Below are positions 17,372 through 26,518 of a DNA stretch of 64,000 bases, piece by piece. A program made the position numbers and the translations under genes. How positions within the stretch are numbered: position 1 is the first letter of the stretch; each line of letters begins with the position of its first letter. Below the pieces are notes generated by a model. The model searched no databases and was not told the DNA's origin. It was given only the letters and a program-made list of their open reading frames with translations. Source of the DNA: JBBQLG01 sp964251665 (lineage in GTDB: Bacteria; Bacteroidota; Bacteroidia; Cytophagales; Spirosomataceae); NCBI GenBank assembly GCA_964251665.1, contig CAXUKO010000021.1, positions 1-64,000 of the forward strand, given 5' to 3'.

Positions 17372-18390
17372 ACAGGAAATAAAGTCAACAGGTTGTTAGG
17401 CAGAAAACCCTTTTCAACTATCTCTTCAGAAGAATACTGCTGATCCCTATTATAACATTCTTTTAAAGACAAAGCGAGTTTATATGCCAAAAGAGGGGGA
17501 ACAGCGTTTCCAATTTGATTATACCGTTGTGTTTCATTACCTTCAAATTCGAACCAATCAGGAAAACTTTGTAACCTCGCAGCTTCCCGATGTATTAAAC
17601 GCCGACGTCTTCCGTCTTTTAATTTTACACGCTGCATATCACCTGTAGCACCTGCCAGATTACGGCATGTTAAAGTTCTTGCAGGTCTGTCAGGATATAA
17701 ATCTCTAGGATTAACACATGCGGATGCCTTCTCATAATTAGCTACATACCTATCCATTGACTCATTTAGGAACTTGCTTTCAGGAGGAACTGTGTACATG
17801 TAATCACCTATAGCTTCACCAACTGTAACTTTTGACTGTTCTGGTTTAGGAAAGTTAAATCTGCTTTTGTGGCCAACTACGAAAAGGCGCTCTCTATTTT
17901 GCGGAACTCCGAAGTTTACAGCATTCAAAAGTTTGTAATTAATGAAGTAACCCAGCCGTCTCAACTCTTTTACAACCAACTCAAAGTACCATCGATTAGC
18001 ATAAAGTAAGCCTCTTACATTTTCAAACATAAAAATTTTAGGCTTTAATTTTTTTACCGCGTCAATGAAAATAGGAAAGCCATCCCTTGCATCTTCTATT
18101 CCTTTTTGATTACCCCCCACACTAAATGGCTGGCAAGGTGGACCACCAATAATTATCTGAGCTTCAGGATAGTCAAATCCAAGATCAAGTTTTAAGGCCT
18201 GGCATTTACCTTTCAAATTGCGCTTGTAGGTTTCAGTTGCGGCTTTGTCCATTTCATAGCCAATTGTATTATAACCTGCTGCTTCAAAGCCAAGTGATAA
18301 CCCGCCACAACCCGCAAATAAGTCAAGCACAACAGCCTGCTCAGTAATATTTGGTTTGAGTATGCTGTTGATGTATTCTGTGTAGCTCAT
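17368..18390 (-). CDS. DNA (cytosine-5) methyltransferase of the type II RM system
   Basis: A 340-residue protein with all main C5-methyltransferase motifs in order: I (DLFAGCGGLSLGF), IV (GGPPCQPFSVGG with the catalytic Cys), VI (FENVRG), VIII (NFGVPQNRERLFVVG), IX (REAARLQSFPDWF) and X (QIGNAVPPLLA). The target-recognition region between VIII and IX is short (about 180-265). It methylates the C5 of cytosine in the site cut by the partner endonuclease. PstI and BsuBI themselves have N6-adenine methyltransferases, so the pairing is unusual. The gene comes first in the operon, so protection precedes cutting. Base composition is AT-rich compared with the flanks. Confidence 0.93.
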   Translation of the reverse strand: MSYTEYINSILKPNITEQAVVLDLFAGCGGLSLGFEAAGYNTIGYEMDKAATETYKRNLKGKCQALKLDLGFDYPEAQIIIGGPPCQPFSVGGNQKGIEDARDGFPIFIDAVKKLKPKIFMFENVRGLLYANRWYFELVVKELRRLGYFINYKLLNAVNFGVPQNRERLFVVGHKSRFNFPKPEQSKVTVGEAIGDYMYTVPPESKFLNESMDRYVANYEKASACVNPRDLYPDRPARTLTCRNLAGATGDMQRVKLKDGRRRRLIHREAARLQSFPDWFEFEGNETQRYNQIGNAVPPLLAYKLALSLKECYNRDQQYSSEEIVEKGFLPNNLLTLFPV

Positions 18391-18406
18391 ACGTTTTCAA
18401 TGAATC

Positions 18407-18437
18407 CAAAAATACCGAAAATAGACGGACTACCAAT
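18407..18437 (-). promoter_or_regulatory. Bacteroidota-type promoter of the RM operon
   Basis: Read on the minus strand, ATTG (18437-18434), a 19-nt spacer and TATTTTTG (18414-18407) match the -33 TTTG / -7 TAnnTTTG consensus of Bacteroidota primary sigma. Transcription would start close to 18400, only about 10 nt before the methyltransferase ATG. No controller (C) gene or C-box was seen. Confidence 0.55.
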
Positions 18438-18601
18438 CCGCACTAAAAGTATTCTCCGCGAACACCCCCGTACAGCAATCCGTGTTAAGATCTCTTACTA
18501 AGTAGATAACTTACCAAAAATCCCTGTTACTAAATACTATTCCTTTGCATTATTCTATTTATGGACCTATCCGGCTAATCTCCTGCCTTTCTACTGTGTG
18601 T

Positions 18602-20770
18602 ATGTGTAATCCCCAGGCCCGACCGGGGCTAACCCTGTTAATAGGCCTTGTCCTCTTGCTTGAATCTGCCCTGAACCCAGTTTCGGGGCAGTCTGTTGTC
18701 TGGACGCCCGTGCAGCCCGGCGTTTGGAAAGGGGTGGTCGGTAGAGCGGAAGCCTATAACCTGCTTACTGCCAGTGGTCATGCACCAAATACAGCGGCCC
18801 TGTCTGCGCTCCCCAAAACCCCGTTTCCCCTCGCCCAGTCGGCCATTACCGCCCGTGTCGTGGGCGGCAAGACCTACCTGCGCTTTCCCCTCGACCGGAC
18901 CGAACAACTCTACGGCTTTGGGCTGAACTTCCAGACGGTGCATCAACGGGGCCGTATTCTGAACCTGCACGTCGATCACTTCGGCGGCTCCGATAATGGC
19001 CGAACGCACGCGCCTACGCCCTTTTACGTGTCCTCCAACGGGTATGGCGTGTTCATCAATTCGGCCCGGTACCTGACGGTTTATGCCGGTACCGCCGTTC
19101 GCAAGGACAGCCCCGATCTGCCTATATCGCAGGACCGCAATACGGATAAAGCCTGGACCAGTCGTCCGTATTCCGATGCGGTGGAGGTGCTGGTACCGGC
19201 TGCGGGTGTAGAGATTTACGTATTCAGCGGGCCGAAGCCGCTCGATGTTGTCCGGCGGTATAACCTCTTCAACGGGGGCGGCTGCTTACCACCGCGCTGG
19301 GGGCTGGGATTCGCGCAGCGGGTGCAGAAACTCTACACGGCGGAGGAGGTGGAAGCCGAAGTCGGTGAGTTTGAGCAGAACGGATTTCCGCTCGATGTTG
19401 TCGGTCTGGAACCCGGCTGGCAAAGCAAATCGTATCCCTGTACCTTCGAGTGGGACAAAACCCGCTTTCCCGATCCCAAAGGCTTTGTGCAGCGTATGCG
19501 CAGTAAAGGCATTCGGGCTAATCTCTGGTTAAATCCCTACGTTGCGCCATCGGCCTCTATTTTCAGGTCGATCACTCCCTTTACGGCGTCGCATACCGTC
19601 TGGACGGGGCAGGTCCCTGATTTCACGTTGCCCCGGGCCCGGCAGATTTTCTTCGGTCAGCTGGCGAAAGACGGCGTGGCCATTGGTGTGAGCGGCTACA
19701 AGATTGACGAAGTAGACGGCTATGATTCGTGGCTCTGGCCCGACGTGGCCACGTTCCCCTCGGGGCACGCGGCCGAACAAATGCGGCAAACGTACGGGCT
19801 GCTGCTACAGCGGTACAGCACCGACCTCTACCGGCAGCAGAACAGCCGCACTTTTGGCCTGATACGGGCATCGAACGGGGGCGGCTCCTCGTTCCCCTAC
19901 GTCATTTACAACGACTATTACAAACACGAGGATTTTATCACGGCCCTGATTACCAGCAGTTTCGCCGGGGTGCTGTGGACGCCCGAAGTACGCTCTTCCG
20001 ACAGCAGCGAGGAGTGGCTGCGCCGGTTTCAGACGGTAGTGTTCTCGCCCATGGCGATGATTAACGCCTGGGATAGCGGCAGCAAGCCCTGGTCGTATGC
20101 CGACGTCAGCAAGGCGGTGCAGGATATGGCCCTGCTGCGGATGCGGATGATACCCTACTGGTACTGCGAGTTCGCCAAATACCACTTCGAGGGGACGCCA
20201 CCGTTCCGGGCGATGACTCTCGAAGACGGCTTCACGTCGGAGGTCAAAAGCGAACTGGTCACGACCAGCCTGGCCAAAAACCCCTATGCCGAAGCCGTCC
20301 GCCGGGAGAGTAAAGACCAGTACATGGCGGGCGAATACCTGCTGGTGGCTCCGCTGTTTGCGGGCCAGAAAAGCCGCACGGTCACCCTGCCGACGGGGAA
20401 CTGGTACGATTTCTACACCGGCGAACGGGTGGGCAACGGCCAGCAAATCACGGCGGCACCGGGCTTGGACCGCATTCCCGTTTACGTGAAAGATGGCGGC
20501 ATAATCCCGCTGATGCCTGCCCGGCTTCATGCCCCCAAAGCAGACGAAACCGTGCCCATCGAAGTACGGTATTACGGCAGCAAACCGGGTATCTACCGGC
20601 TCTACGACGACGACGGGGAGACGTTTAATTACGAAAAAGGGCAGTATAGCTTCCGGGAGATTCGCGTGCAGAAACAGGCGAACGGGCAGCTTACCGGCAC
20701 CATATCCGCCCCGGAACCGGGTAAACCGAACACGGTGGGTGCGGTCACGTTCACGCAGATGACCAAATAA
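18602..20770 (+). CDS. Glycoside hydrolase family 31 (alpha-xylosidase/alpha-glucosidase type)
   Basis: A 722-residue exported enzyme. The ATG at 18602 is preferred because it places a signal peptide (about residues 9-30, ending VSGQS) at the N-terminus; 19 further codons upstream do not improve it. It has an N-terminal beta-sandwich (LYGFGLNFQTVHQRG), the catalytic barrel with the nucleophile Asp369 in YKIDEVDGYD, and a C-terminal beta domain (YKIDEVDGYD barrel followed by GNWYDFYTGE, GGIIPL, YDDDGETFNYEKG). GH31 enzymes release alpha-linked glucose or xylose. With the GH43 gene 31 bp downstream, xyloglucan or arabinoxylan side-chain removal is plausible, but specificity is not readable here. 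Confidence 0.9.
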   Translation: MCNPQARPGLTLLIGLVLLLESALNPVSGQSVVWTPVQPGVWKGVVGRAEAYNLLTASGHAPNTAALSALPKTPFPLAQSAITARVVGGKTYLRFPLDRTEQLYGFGLNFQTVHQRGRILNLHVDHFGGSDNGRTHAPTPFYVSSNGYGVFINSARYLTVYAGTAVRKDSPDLPISQDRNTDKAWTSRPYSDAVEVLVPAAGVEIYVFSGPKPLDVVRRYNLFNGGGCLPPRWGLGFAQRVQKLYTAEEVEAEVGEFEQNGFPLDVVGLEPGWQSKSYPCTFEWDKTRFPDPKGFVQRMRSKGIRANLWLNPYVAPSASIFRSITPFTASHTVWTGQVPDFTLPRARQIFFGQLAKDGVAIGVSGYKIDEVDGYDSWLWPDVATFPSGHAAEQMRQTYGLLLQRYSTDLYRQQNSRTFGLIRASNGGGSSFPYVIYNDYYKHEDFITALITSSFAGVLWTPEVRSSDSSEEWLRRFQTVVFSPMAMINAWDSGSKPWSYADVSKAVQDMALLRMRMIPYWYCEFAKYHFEGTPPFRAMTLEDGFTSEVKSELVTTSLAKNPYAEAVRRESKDQYMAGEYLLVAPLFAGQKSRTVTLPTGNWYDFYTGERVGNGQQITAAPGLDRIPVYVKDGGIIPLMPARLHAPKADETVPIEVRYYGSKPGIYRLYDDDGETFNYEKGQYSFREIRVQKQANGQLTGTISAPEPGKPNTVGAVTFTQMTK

Positions 20771-20801
20771 ACCCGTACTATCTATTTTTACTCAGGCGAT
20801 T

Positions 20802-22394
20802 ATGAAGCAGGTGCTTGTACTTCTCTTTCTTCTTGCGAGCGGCAGCACGGCAGCGCAGCCATCCCAGAAGTGGGGCGATCAGCGAAACGGCACCTACGCC
20901 AACCCGGTTATCCCCGGCGATTACAGCGACATTGATGCCATCCGGGTTGGGGATGACTACTACGCTATCTCCTCTACGTTTCAGTTCTCGCCGGGTATGG
21001 TCATTCTGCACTCGCGCGATCTGGTTAACTGGCAGCTTGCGGGCCATGTCATTACCGATCTGACCCAAATAGGACCGGCCCTGAACTGGGATACCATGAA
21101 CCGTTACGGTAAGGGCGTGTGGGCGGGTTCCATTCGCTACTATCAGGGCAAATTTCGGGTTTATTTCTGCACCCCCGACGAAGGTTTTTTCATGAGTACA
21201 GCCCCAAATCCGGCGGGTCCGTGGGAGCCGCTGCACAAGCTATGGGGCGTGGCCGGTTGGGATGACTGCTGTCCCTACTGGGACGACGATGGACAGGGTT
21301 ACTTAGTGGCTACCCACTTTGCCGACAACTACAAAATTCACCTGTTCAAACTTAGCCCCGACGGGCGGCAGTTGATGATGGAGTCCGATTCGGTCATTCA
21401 TCAGTCAAAGGGCAGCGAGGCTAATAAACTGTATAAAATCAACGGGTTGTACTACCATTTCTATAGCGAAGTAAAGCCCGAGGGGCGCGTAACCATGATG
21501 CACCGCGCCAAATCTATCTATGGCCCTTACGAAACCAAACAACTGAATCATGTGGACAAAAAGAGGGATAAAGAGCCAAACCAGGGTGGGCTAATTCAGA
21601 CTCCGTCGGGTAGCTGGTGGTTTTTTACACATCAGGGCACCGGCGATTGGGAAGGCCGGGCCGCGTGTCTGCTGCCCGTTACGTGGACAAATGGCTGGCC
21701 CCTTATCGGTCAGGTTGGGGCAGATACGATTGGCAGCATGGTGTGGTCCGCCCAAAAGCCCATCCCCGGCAAAACCGTTGCGATTCCGCAGACAAACGAT
21801 GCGTTCAGTGAATCGACGTTGCCGGTGCAGTGGGAATGGAACTATCAGCCGCGCAGCGAAAAATGGTCGCTCACGGAACGACCCGGATTTTTACGCCTTC
21901 ATGCCTTTCTGCCCGTAAAACCCCAACATGAGCACGACAACCGTTCGGTTTTTCACCGGGCGGGAAATACCCTGACCCAGCGGAGTATGCGGACGCAGCG
22001 GAGCGAGGTGATTGTCAAACTCGACATCAGCGGAATGGCAGACGGTCAATGGGCGGGTTTAGGCCATTTCTCCCAAACGTTCAGTCAGTTCGGCATCCGG
22101 CAACAGGCCGGTGTTCGCCGGTTATCATACGACAACAACGGTCGGCAAACCGAAGGCCCGGCCATCAGCCAGCCAACAATCTGGCTGCGCTCGATCTGGG
22201 GTCACGATGGACTTAGCCGCTACGCGTATAGCCTTGACGGACAGTCATTTGTCTACTTCGGCTCGCCGTATCAACTTAGCTGGGGTTTTTATCGGGGCGA
22301 CCGGACTGGCCTTTACAGCTACAATACGCTGTCCGAAGCGGGTTACGTTGATATTGACTCGTTTCACTATGACTATGCTATTCCGTTACCATAA
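20802..22394 (+). CDS. Glycoside hydrolase family 43 with C-terminal beta-sandwich
   Basis: A 530-residue exported enzyme with a signal peptide (about 1-19, STAAQP). The five-bladed GH43 propeller starts with ANPVIPGDYSDIDAIRVGDDYY (read in parts), containing the catalytic base Asp in the GDYSDID stretch. SKGSEANKLYKINGLYY carries the likely general acid Glu. From about residue 340 a concanavalin-like domain typical of GH43 beta-xylosidases follows (RPGFLRLHA, QWAGLGHF). Typical substrates are xylo-oligosaccharides or arabinose side chains. It is 31 bp behind the GH31 gene and likely in the same transcript. An inverted repeat overlaps its stop codon. Confidence 0.9.
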   Translation: MKQVLVLLFLLASGSTAAQPSQKWGDQRNGTYANPVIPGDYSDIDAIRVGDDYYAISSTFQFSPGMVILHSRDLVNWQLAGHVITDLTQIGPALNWDTMNRYGKGVWAGSIRYYQGKFRVYFCTPDEGFFMSTAPNPAGPWEPLHKLWGVAGWDDCCPYWDDDGQGYLVATHFADNYKIHLFKLSPDGRQLMMESDSVIHQSKGSEANKLYKINGLYYHFYSEVKPEGRVTMMHRAKSIYGPYETKQLNHVDKKRDKEPNQGGLIQTPSGSWWFFTHQGTGDWEGRAACLLPVTWTNGWPLIGQVGADTIGSMVWSAQKPIPGKTVAIPQTNDAFSESTLPVQWEWNYQPRSEKWSLTERPGFLRLHAFLPVKPQHEHDNRSVFHRAGNTLTQRSMRTQRSEVIVKLDISGMADGQWAGLGHFSQTFSQFGIRQQAGVRRLSYDNNGRQTEGPAISQPTIWLRSIWGHDGLSRYAYSLDGQSFVYFGSPYQLSWGFYRGDRTGLYSYNTLSEAGYVDIDSFHYDYAIPLP

Positions 22395-22431
22395 TAATGC
22401 CGGATGAACACAGAAAAGTCGGCATTATTAT
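22391..22431. terminator. Bidirectional terminator between convergent genes
   Basis: Perfect 12-bp arms (ATAATAATGCCG at 22391-22402 and its complement at 22420-22431) enclose a 17-nt loop. The element lies at the convergence of the GH43 gene (plus) and the FG-GAP gene (minus), overlapping the GH43 stop. The ATAAT ends of the arms provide short A/T tracts in either direction. Confidence 0.7.
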
Positions 22432-22441
22432 GGGCGTACTC

Positions 22442-25400
22442 TTACTTCCGGTTCATGGGAACGAGCCGGGCTTTCCCCTTAAAATCATGGATCACTACCT
22501 TCCGGGTGTTGGCGGGAATTTGCAGCGTTCGCGACGATTGCGATAGATACGTTGAGCCATAATAGAACTCGTGCCGCGCCGTTCGGCCATCGGCGCCCGT
22601 AACCTCAGCGAAGGCATCGAGCGGCCGGGCCTGAAGACGGCTGGTTTTTGAACTACTTCGCTCCACGAAGGCTTTCAATACGTCATTATTCTGCGCGGCC
22701 AGCAGCAGGCTGCGTCCATCTGAAAGTGTCAGTCCGGCTAATCCTTTGGCGTCGCCAGCTACGAAAAAACCACTCGCCTGGGTCGAAATCGGGCGAAAAT
22801 CACCGTTGCCGCTGCCTTTCAAGAACAAGCCGCTAAAGGCATCATACCGGCCCGTTATGGCTTCGGTGGCGTAGGAATTACCGGTCAGGAGCACGTCTAA
22901 TTTACCGTCGTGATCATAATCGCCACTCGTCATGCCGAATACCGGAGCGAGTTGCGCCGGGGTTGGCAGGGCCCGCAGGCGGAACTGTCCACTGCCCCTA
23001 TTTTCGAGGTAAACACTCGCAAACCTTTCGCTTTTGGCGATGTACGCCTGACGTTGCTGGTCAGCCGTAAAAATATCGGCTATCGTCGCGTTGGCGTAGT
23101 CGGCATAGCGCGGAAATTTCCGGCGCAGATAGTTCATCTGACTCGCCATTTCATCGCGCGGATGGACAGGGCATAAGGCGTCGCCTAAGTACTGGCAAAT
23201 CACCGGATCAATGGTTCCGTTCGTATCGAAATCACTGGCAAACATCGTGACCGGCTTGTCGGGTGTGGTGTGCCATTCGTTATTAAGCCCCAGATTACCA
23301 GCTACATAATCCGTATCGCCATCTCCATCGAAATCCCCGGCGACCAAACTGTTCCACCAGCCGTGCGTCCGGGTCAGGCCGGTGGTGTTGGTTACGTCGA
23401 TCAGTTTTCCGTGATTATTTTTCAGAAAGGTAATGGGCATCCACTCCCCCACGACGAGTAAATCCACCCAGCCATCCCGGTCAAAATCCGTCCAAAGGGC
23501 CGAGGTCACCATGCCGAGGTTATGGAGCGACGGACAAACGGTATGGGTTACGTCGGTAAATTTCGGGCCGTTTGTCCGGCTCCCGGCTGGCCCGACCGCG
23601 TCATTACGCAGCAGGTAACTGTCGGTCGGCATGGGGTACTGTCCGGGCGACAGCCGCCCACCCACGAACAAATCCAGATCACCGTCCCGGTCGAAATCGG
23701 CGGCATTGACCGTTGAACCGCTCGATGTGCTGTTCGGCAGCGCATCAGGAGACAGGCTAAACGCCGGGAATCCATCCCGGCCAGTGCCGGTGTTGATGTA
23801 CAGCCGGTCCCGGTAGTAGTTGGACCCGGTAGCGAACTCGTTACTGCCACTGACGACGTATAAATCCAGATCACCGTCCTGGTCGGCGTCGAACAGCAGC
23901 GACCCCATGTCTTCCTCGTATTTCTGCCCCCTTGTTAGTGGGCTGCTTCTGAACGTGTTGTGTGGTCCCTGCACGAACAGCCTGCCCGACTGATTAAAGG
24001 CTCCGCCCACAAAAAAATCGTCGCGCCCGTCACTGTTCATATCGCCAACCGCCACGCCCGGCCCATTCTGTGACAATAAATGCGGGAGCAGGGGCTGAAT
24101 TTTGAAGTCGATGTATAGCTCATCAGTATGTTTGTACCGAATGCCCATAGCGGCTGGGGCTTCTCTAAAAATTGGCTCAGCCGCTGTTGGCTTTACTGCC
24201 TGCGCCGGAACTGCATTTGTATAACTCACCGCCACAACCTGATTGGCTTTTACGCTGGTCAGCCGCTGGCTTTTGCCGTCCGGCCAGGTTATTCGTACGG
24301 AGTCTACTACGGTTATAGCTCCCAACCCAAAATGCAGCGTCGGCTCGACCGTCGATTCGTAGCCCCGAACCGGCGACTGTTCGCTGAACTGCTGCCTGCC
24401 ACCGTAAAACAGGGCGACGGTAGCCCCAACGCCCGTTGGGTTCGTTTTCGGACCGTTCAGTTGGATTCGGAGGTAGTGATTTTTGCGGAGCTGATTCGCC
24501 CGGTTGCGATACACAAAGGCTTCCTGATCGATGTTGTTGATGACCAGGTCAAGGTCGCCGTCGTTATCTAAGTCGGCATAGGCGGCCCCGTTGGAAAACG
24601 CCGGTTTGGTAAATCCCCACGCGGCTGATTCGTTCGTAAAAGTCAGGTTACCGGCATTGTTGCGGAATAAATAACTCGTTACGCTGGCTGCGGGAACCTT
24701 GCTCAGTGCCTCCAGTAAATGCCCGTTATCGGCGCTTCCCTGCTGGTACTGCGCCATCCGATACGCCACAAAATCGCGGTTGGTGAGGTCTTTCGGGTAG
24801 CCGTTCGTCACGAGTAAATCCCGAAAACCGTCGTTATCATAATCGGCAAACAGCGCACTCCAGCTCCAGTCGGTACGGTGAATGCCCGCCAGCCGCCCGA
24901 TTTCGCTGAAGGTTGGCTGACCGGTTTCGGGGTTGGGGCCATTATTGTGCTGGAGGGTGTTCCGCATGAACTGCGGAGAGTACCCGTACCGCAGTTCGGA
25001 CAAATGCCGGTCGTAGTTCATCAGCCCGATCATGTTTTTTCGTCGTTCGTCGGCTTCGGGCAGCATGTCGAGCGTTACAAAATCGACCAGGCCGTCGTTG
25101 TCGATGTCGGCGGCATCGGTGCCCATTGCCGAGTAGCTCTGGTGCCGGAAGTAGCGGGTGAGCTGATCCGTAAACGTTCCGTTCTGCTGATTGATGTACA
25201 GGTGATCGTTGGAGAGGTAGTCGTTGGCGACGTACACATCCGGCCAGCCATCGCGGTTCACATCAACCACCGAAATACCCAGTCCATAGCCTTCTGCCAG
25301 AATTCCGGCCTCTTTAGAAACATCCGTGAACGTGTTGTTGCCGTTGTTTCGATACAGCCGGTCCGTACTTTCTGCCGATCCGTCGTTGCGCTTGGGCCGG

Positions 25401-26014
25401 ATAATGTTCGGTCCTGTTTTTTCCATAACGTTGGTCACTACATAAACGTCGAGGTCGCCATCGCGGTCGTAATCGAAGAAATCAGCCTGCGTCGTGTGCC
25501 CCGCGTCGGCCAGGCCATACGGTCGGGCCTGCTCCAAAAATGTGCCGTTTTTTTGGTTGATATACAGCTGATTAGTGCGTTTTTCCGGTCCATACGGTCC
25601 CGCCCGGCAAACGTAAATATCCAGAAAACCATCCGCATTGATGTCTGCCAGCGCAATGCCGGTTGCCCAGCCGTCGCCGGTGCGGATGCCCGCTTTATCG
25701 GTAATATCCTCGAAGGTGAAATTACCCCGGTTGAGATACAGGCGGCTGTTGGTCATGTTGCCCCCCAGAAACACATCGACTAAGCCGTCGTTATTGATAT
25801 CGCCGAGTCCAACGCCCCCGCCGTTGTAGAAATACTCGAACGTGATGATATTCAAGCTGTCGCTTTCCCGGAGTGTATTGGCGAAGTGAATCCCGGTTTG
25901 ATCGGCGGGCACCCGTTCAAATAACGCATCGTCCGCAGCGGTCCCGTCCTGCCCGCCCCGACAGGCGACGAACAGGGCACTGAGGAGCAGGAAGCCGGTA
26001 AGTTTAGCAAGCAT
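22442..26014 (-). CDS. Large FG-GAP/VCBS and ASPIC/UnbV (CRTAC1-like) lipoprotein
   Basis: About 1190 residues, starting at ATG 26014 or at the GTG at 26023 that overlaps the stop of the preceding small lipoprotein gene. The lipoprotein signal ends LSALFVAC. Two seven-bladed-type sets of FG-GAP repeats carry calcium-binding loops such as DINNDGLVDVF, DYDRDGDLDVYV and DADQDGDLDLYV. Between them is an ASPIC/UnbV domain (VGATVALFYGG, RGYESTVEPTLHFGLG). Such proteins are surface or periplasmic lipoproteins found with SusC/SusD pairs. Their role is probably in binding or presentation of ligands and is not established. It is the last gene of the sigma-FecR-SusC-SusD operon. Confidence 0.88.
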   Translation of the reverse strand: MLAKLTGFLLLSALFVACRGGQDGTAADDALFERVPADQTGIHFANTLRESDSLNIITFEYFYNGGGVGLGDINNDGLVDVFLGGNMTNSRLYLNRGNFTFEDITDKAGIRTGDGWATGIALADINADGFLDIYVCRAGPYGPEKRTNQLYINQKNGTFLEQARPYGLADAGHTTQADFFDYDRDGDLDVYVVTNVMEKTGPNIIRPKRNDGSAESTDRLYRNNGNNTFTDVSKEAGILAEGYGLGISVVDVNRDGWPDVYVANDYLSNDHLYINQQNGTFTDQLTRYFRHQSYSAMGTDAADIDNDGLVDFVTLDMLPEADERRKNMIGLMNYDRHLSELRYGYSPQFMRNTLQHNNGPNPETGQPTFSEIGRLAGIHRTDWSWSALFADYDNDGFRDLLVTNGYPKDLTNRDFVAYRMAQYQQGSADNGHLLEALSKVPAASVTSYLFRNNAGNLTFTNESAAWGFTKPAFSNGAAYADLDNDGDLDLVINNIDQEAFVYRNRANQLRKNHYLRIQLNGPKTNPTGVGATVALFYGGRQQFSEQSPVRGYESTVEPTLHFGLGAITVVDSVRITWPDGKSQRLTSVKANQVVAVSYTNAVPAQAVKPTAAEPIFREAPAAMGIRYKHTDELYIDFKIQPLLPHLLSQNGPGVAVGDMNSDGRDDFFVGGAFNQSGRLFVQGPHNTFRSSPLTRGQKYEEDMGSLLFDADQDGDLDLYVVSGSNEFATGSNYYRDRLYINTGTGRDGFPAFSLSPDALPNSTSSGSTVNAADFDRDGDLDLFVGGRLSPGQYPMPTDSYLLRNDAVGPAGSRTNGPKFTDVTHTVCPSLHNLGMVTSALWTDFDRDGWVDLLVVGEWMPITFLKNNHGKLIDVTNTTGLTRTHGWWNSLVAGDFDGDGDTDYVAGNLGLNNEWHTTPDKPVTMFASDFDTNGTIDPVICQYLGDALCPVHPRDEMASQMNYLRRKFPRYADYANATIADIFTADQQRQAYIAKSERFASVYLENRGSGQFRLRALPTPAQLAPVFGMTSGDYDHDGKLDVLLTGNSYATEAITGRYDAFSGLFLKGSGNGDFRPISTQASGFFVAGDAKGLAGLTLSDGRSLLLAAQNNDVLKAFVERSSSKTSRLQARPLDAFAEVTGADGRTARHEFYYGSTYLSQSSRTLQIPANTRKVVIHDFKGKARLVPMNRK

Positions 26015-26019
26015 TTCAC

Positions 26020-26433
26020 TCACGGATCGGTTGATACAGGTGAGAACTGACGTATTTCGTAGACCTCCTGATTCGGGCCGGGAAACAGGGGGTATTGTTT
26101 TTTCTTAAGGATTAATTTGTTGCGGCTGAGCGACAAAATGCGGTAGCCCACCAGGAATCCGCCCGTTGTACTTCGATAAATTAATGAATCACCGGCTATG
26201 ATTTCGTACTGAATGCTGCGCTGTTCCCCTTCTTTTTTCATCGTCAGCCGACCGGTGCTGTCGTAGTCGTACACGATGTTTTCCTCGGGGTCAAGTACGG
26301 CTTTCCGTTCGACAAAGCCGTTGGTATACTGAAAAATCGAATCCGCTTTCCAGGCCCCAACGATGTCGTTTTGGGTAAAGCCGGGCCTGGATTGACAGGA
26401 TAGCGTGAGCCACAACAAGACGCAAAGGGGCAT
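26020..26433 (-). CDS. Small lipoprotein, lipocalin-like, in SusCD operon
   Basis: From the ATG at 26433 the protein has 137 residues and a lipoprotein signal (CVLLWLTLSC). A longer frame begins at 26514, but its first 27 residues are polar and precede the signal. The mature part starts with VGAWKADSIFQY and is beta-rich, ending in EVYEIRQFSP. It lies 85 bp after the broken SusD gene and its stop overlaps the possible GTG start of the FG-GAP gene, which indicates coupled expression. The function is unknown. Confidence 0.65.
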   Translation of the reverse strand: MPLCVLLWLTLSCQSRPGFTQNDIVGAWKADSIFQYTNGFVERKAVLDPEENIVYDYDSTGRLTMKKEGEQRSIQYEIIAGDSLIYRSTTGGFLVGYRILSLSRNKLILKKKQYPLFPGPNQEVYEIRQFSPVSTDP

Positions 26434-26518
26434 GAAAATACACAGCACCCGCAGGTCGGGTGAAGCTAAAACCGCCGGGCGTTGCTGCGTTGCTGTAGGT
26501 CTCGGTGTGGCCAAACCT

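Noticed and set aside
19805..20530. A 241-codon minus-strand frame inside the GH31 gene
   Set aside because: Antisense shadow; the GH31 frame has the catalytic motifs and signal peptide.
24878..25783. A 301-codon plus-strand frame inside the FG-GAP gene
   Set aside because: It is a shadow of the repeat-rich minus-strand gene; its Val/Ile-rich text comes from reversed Asp codons in the calcium-binding loops.
22442..26014. The repeated Asp/Gly-rich segments as DNA tandem repeats
   Set aside because: They are diverged FG-GAP protein repeats, not tandem DNA repeats.
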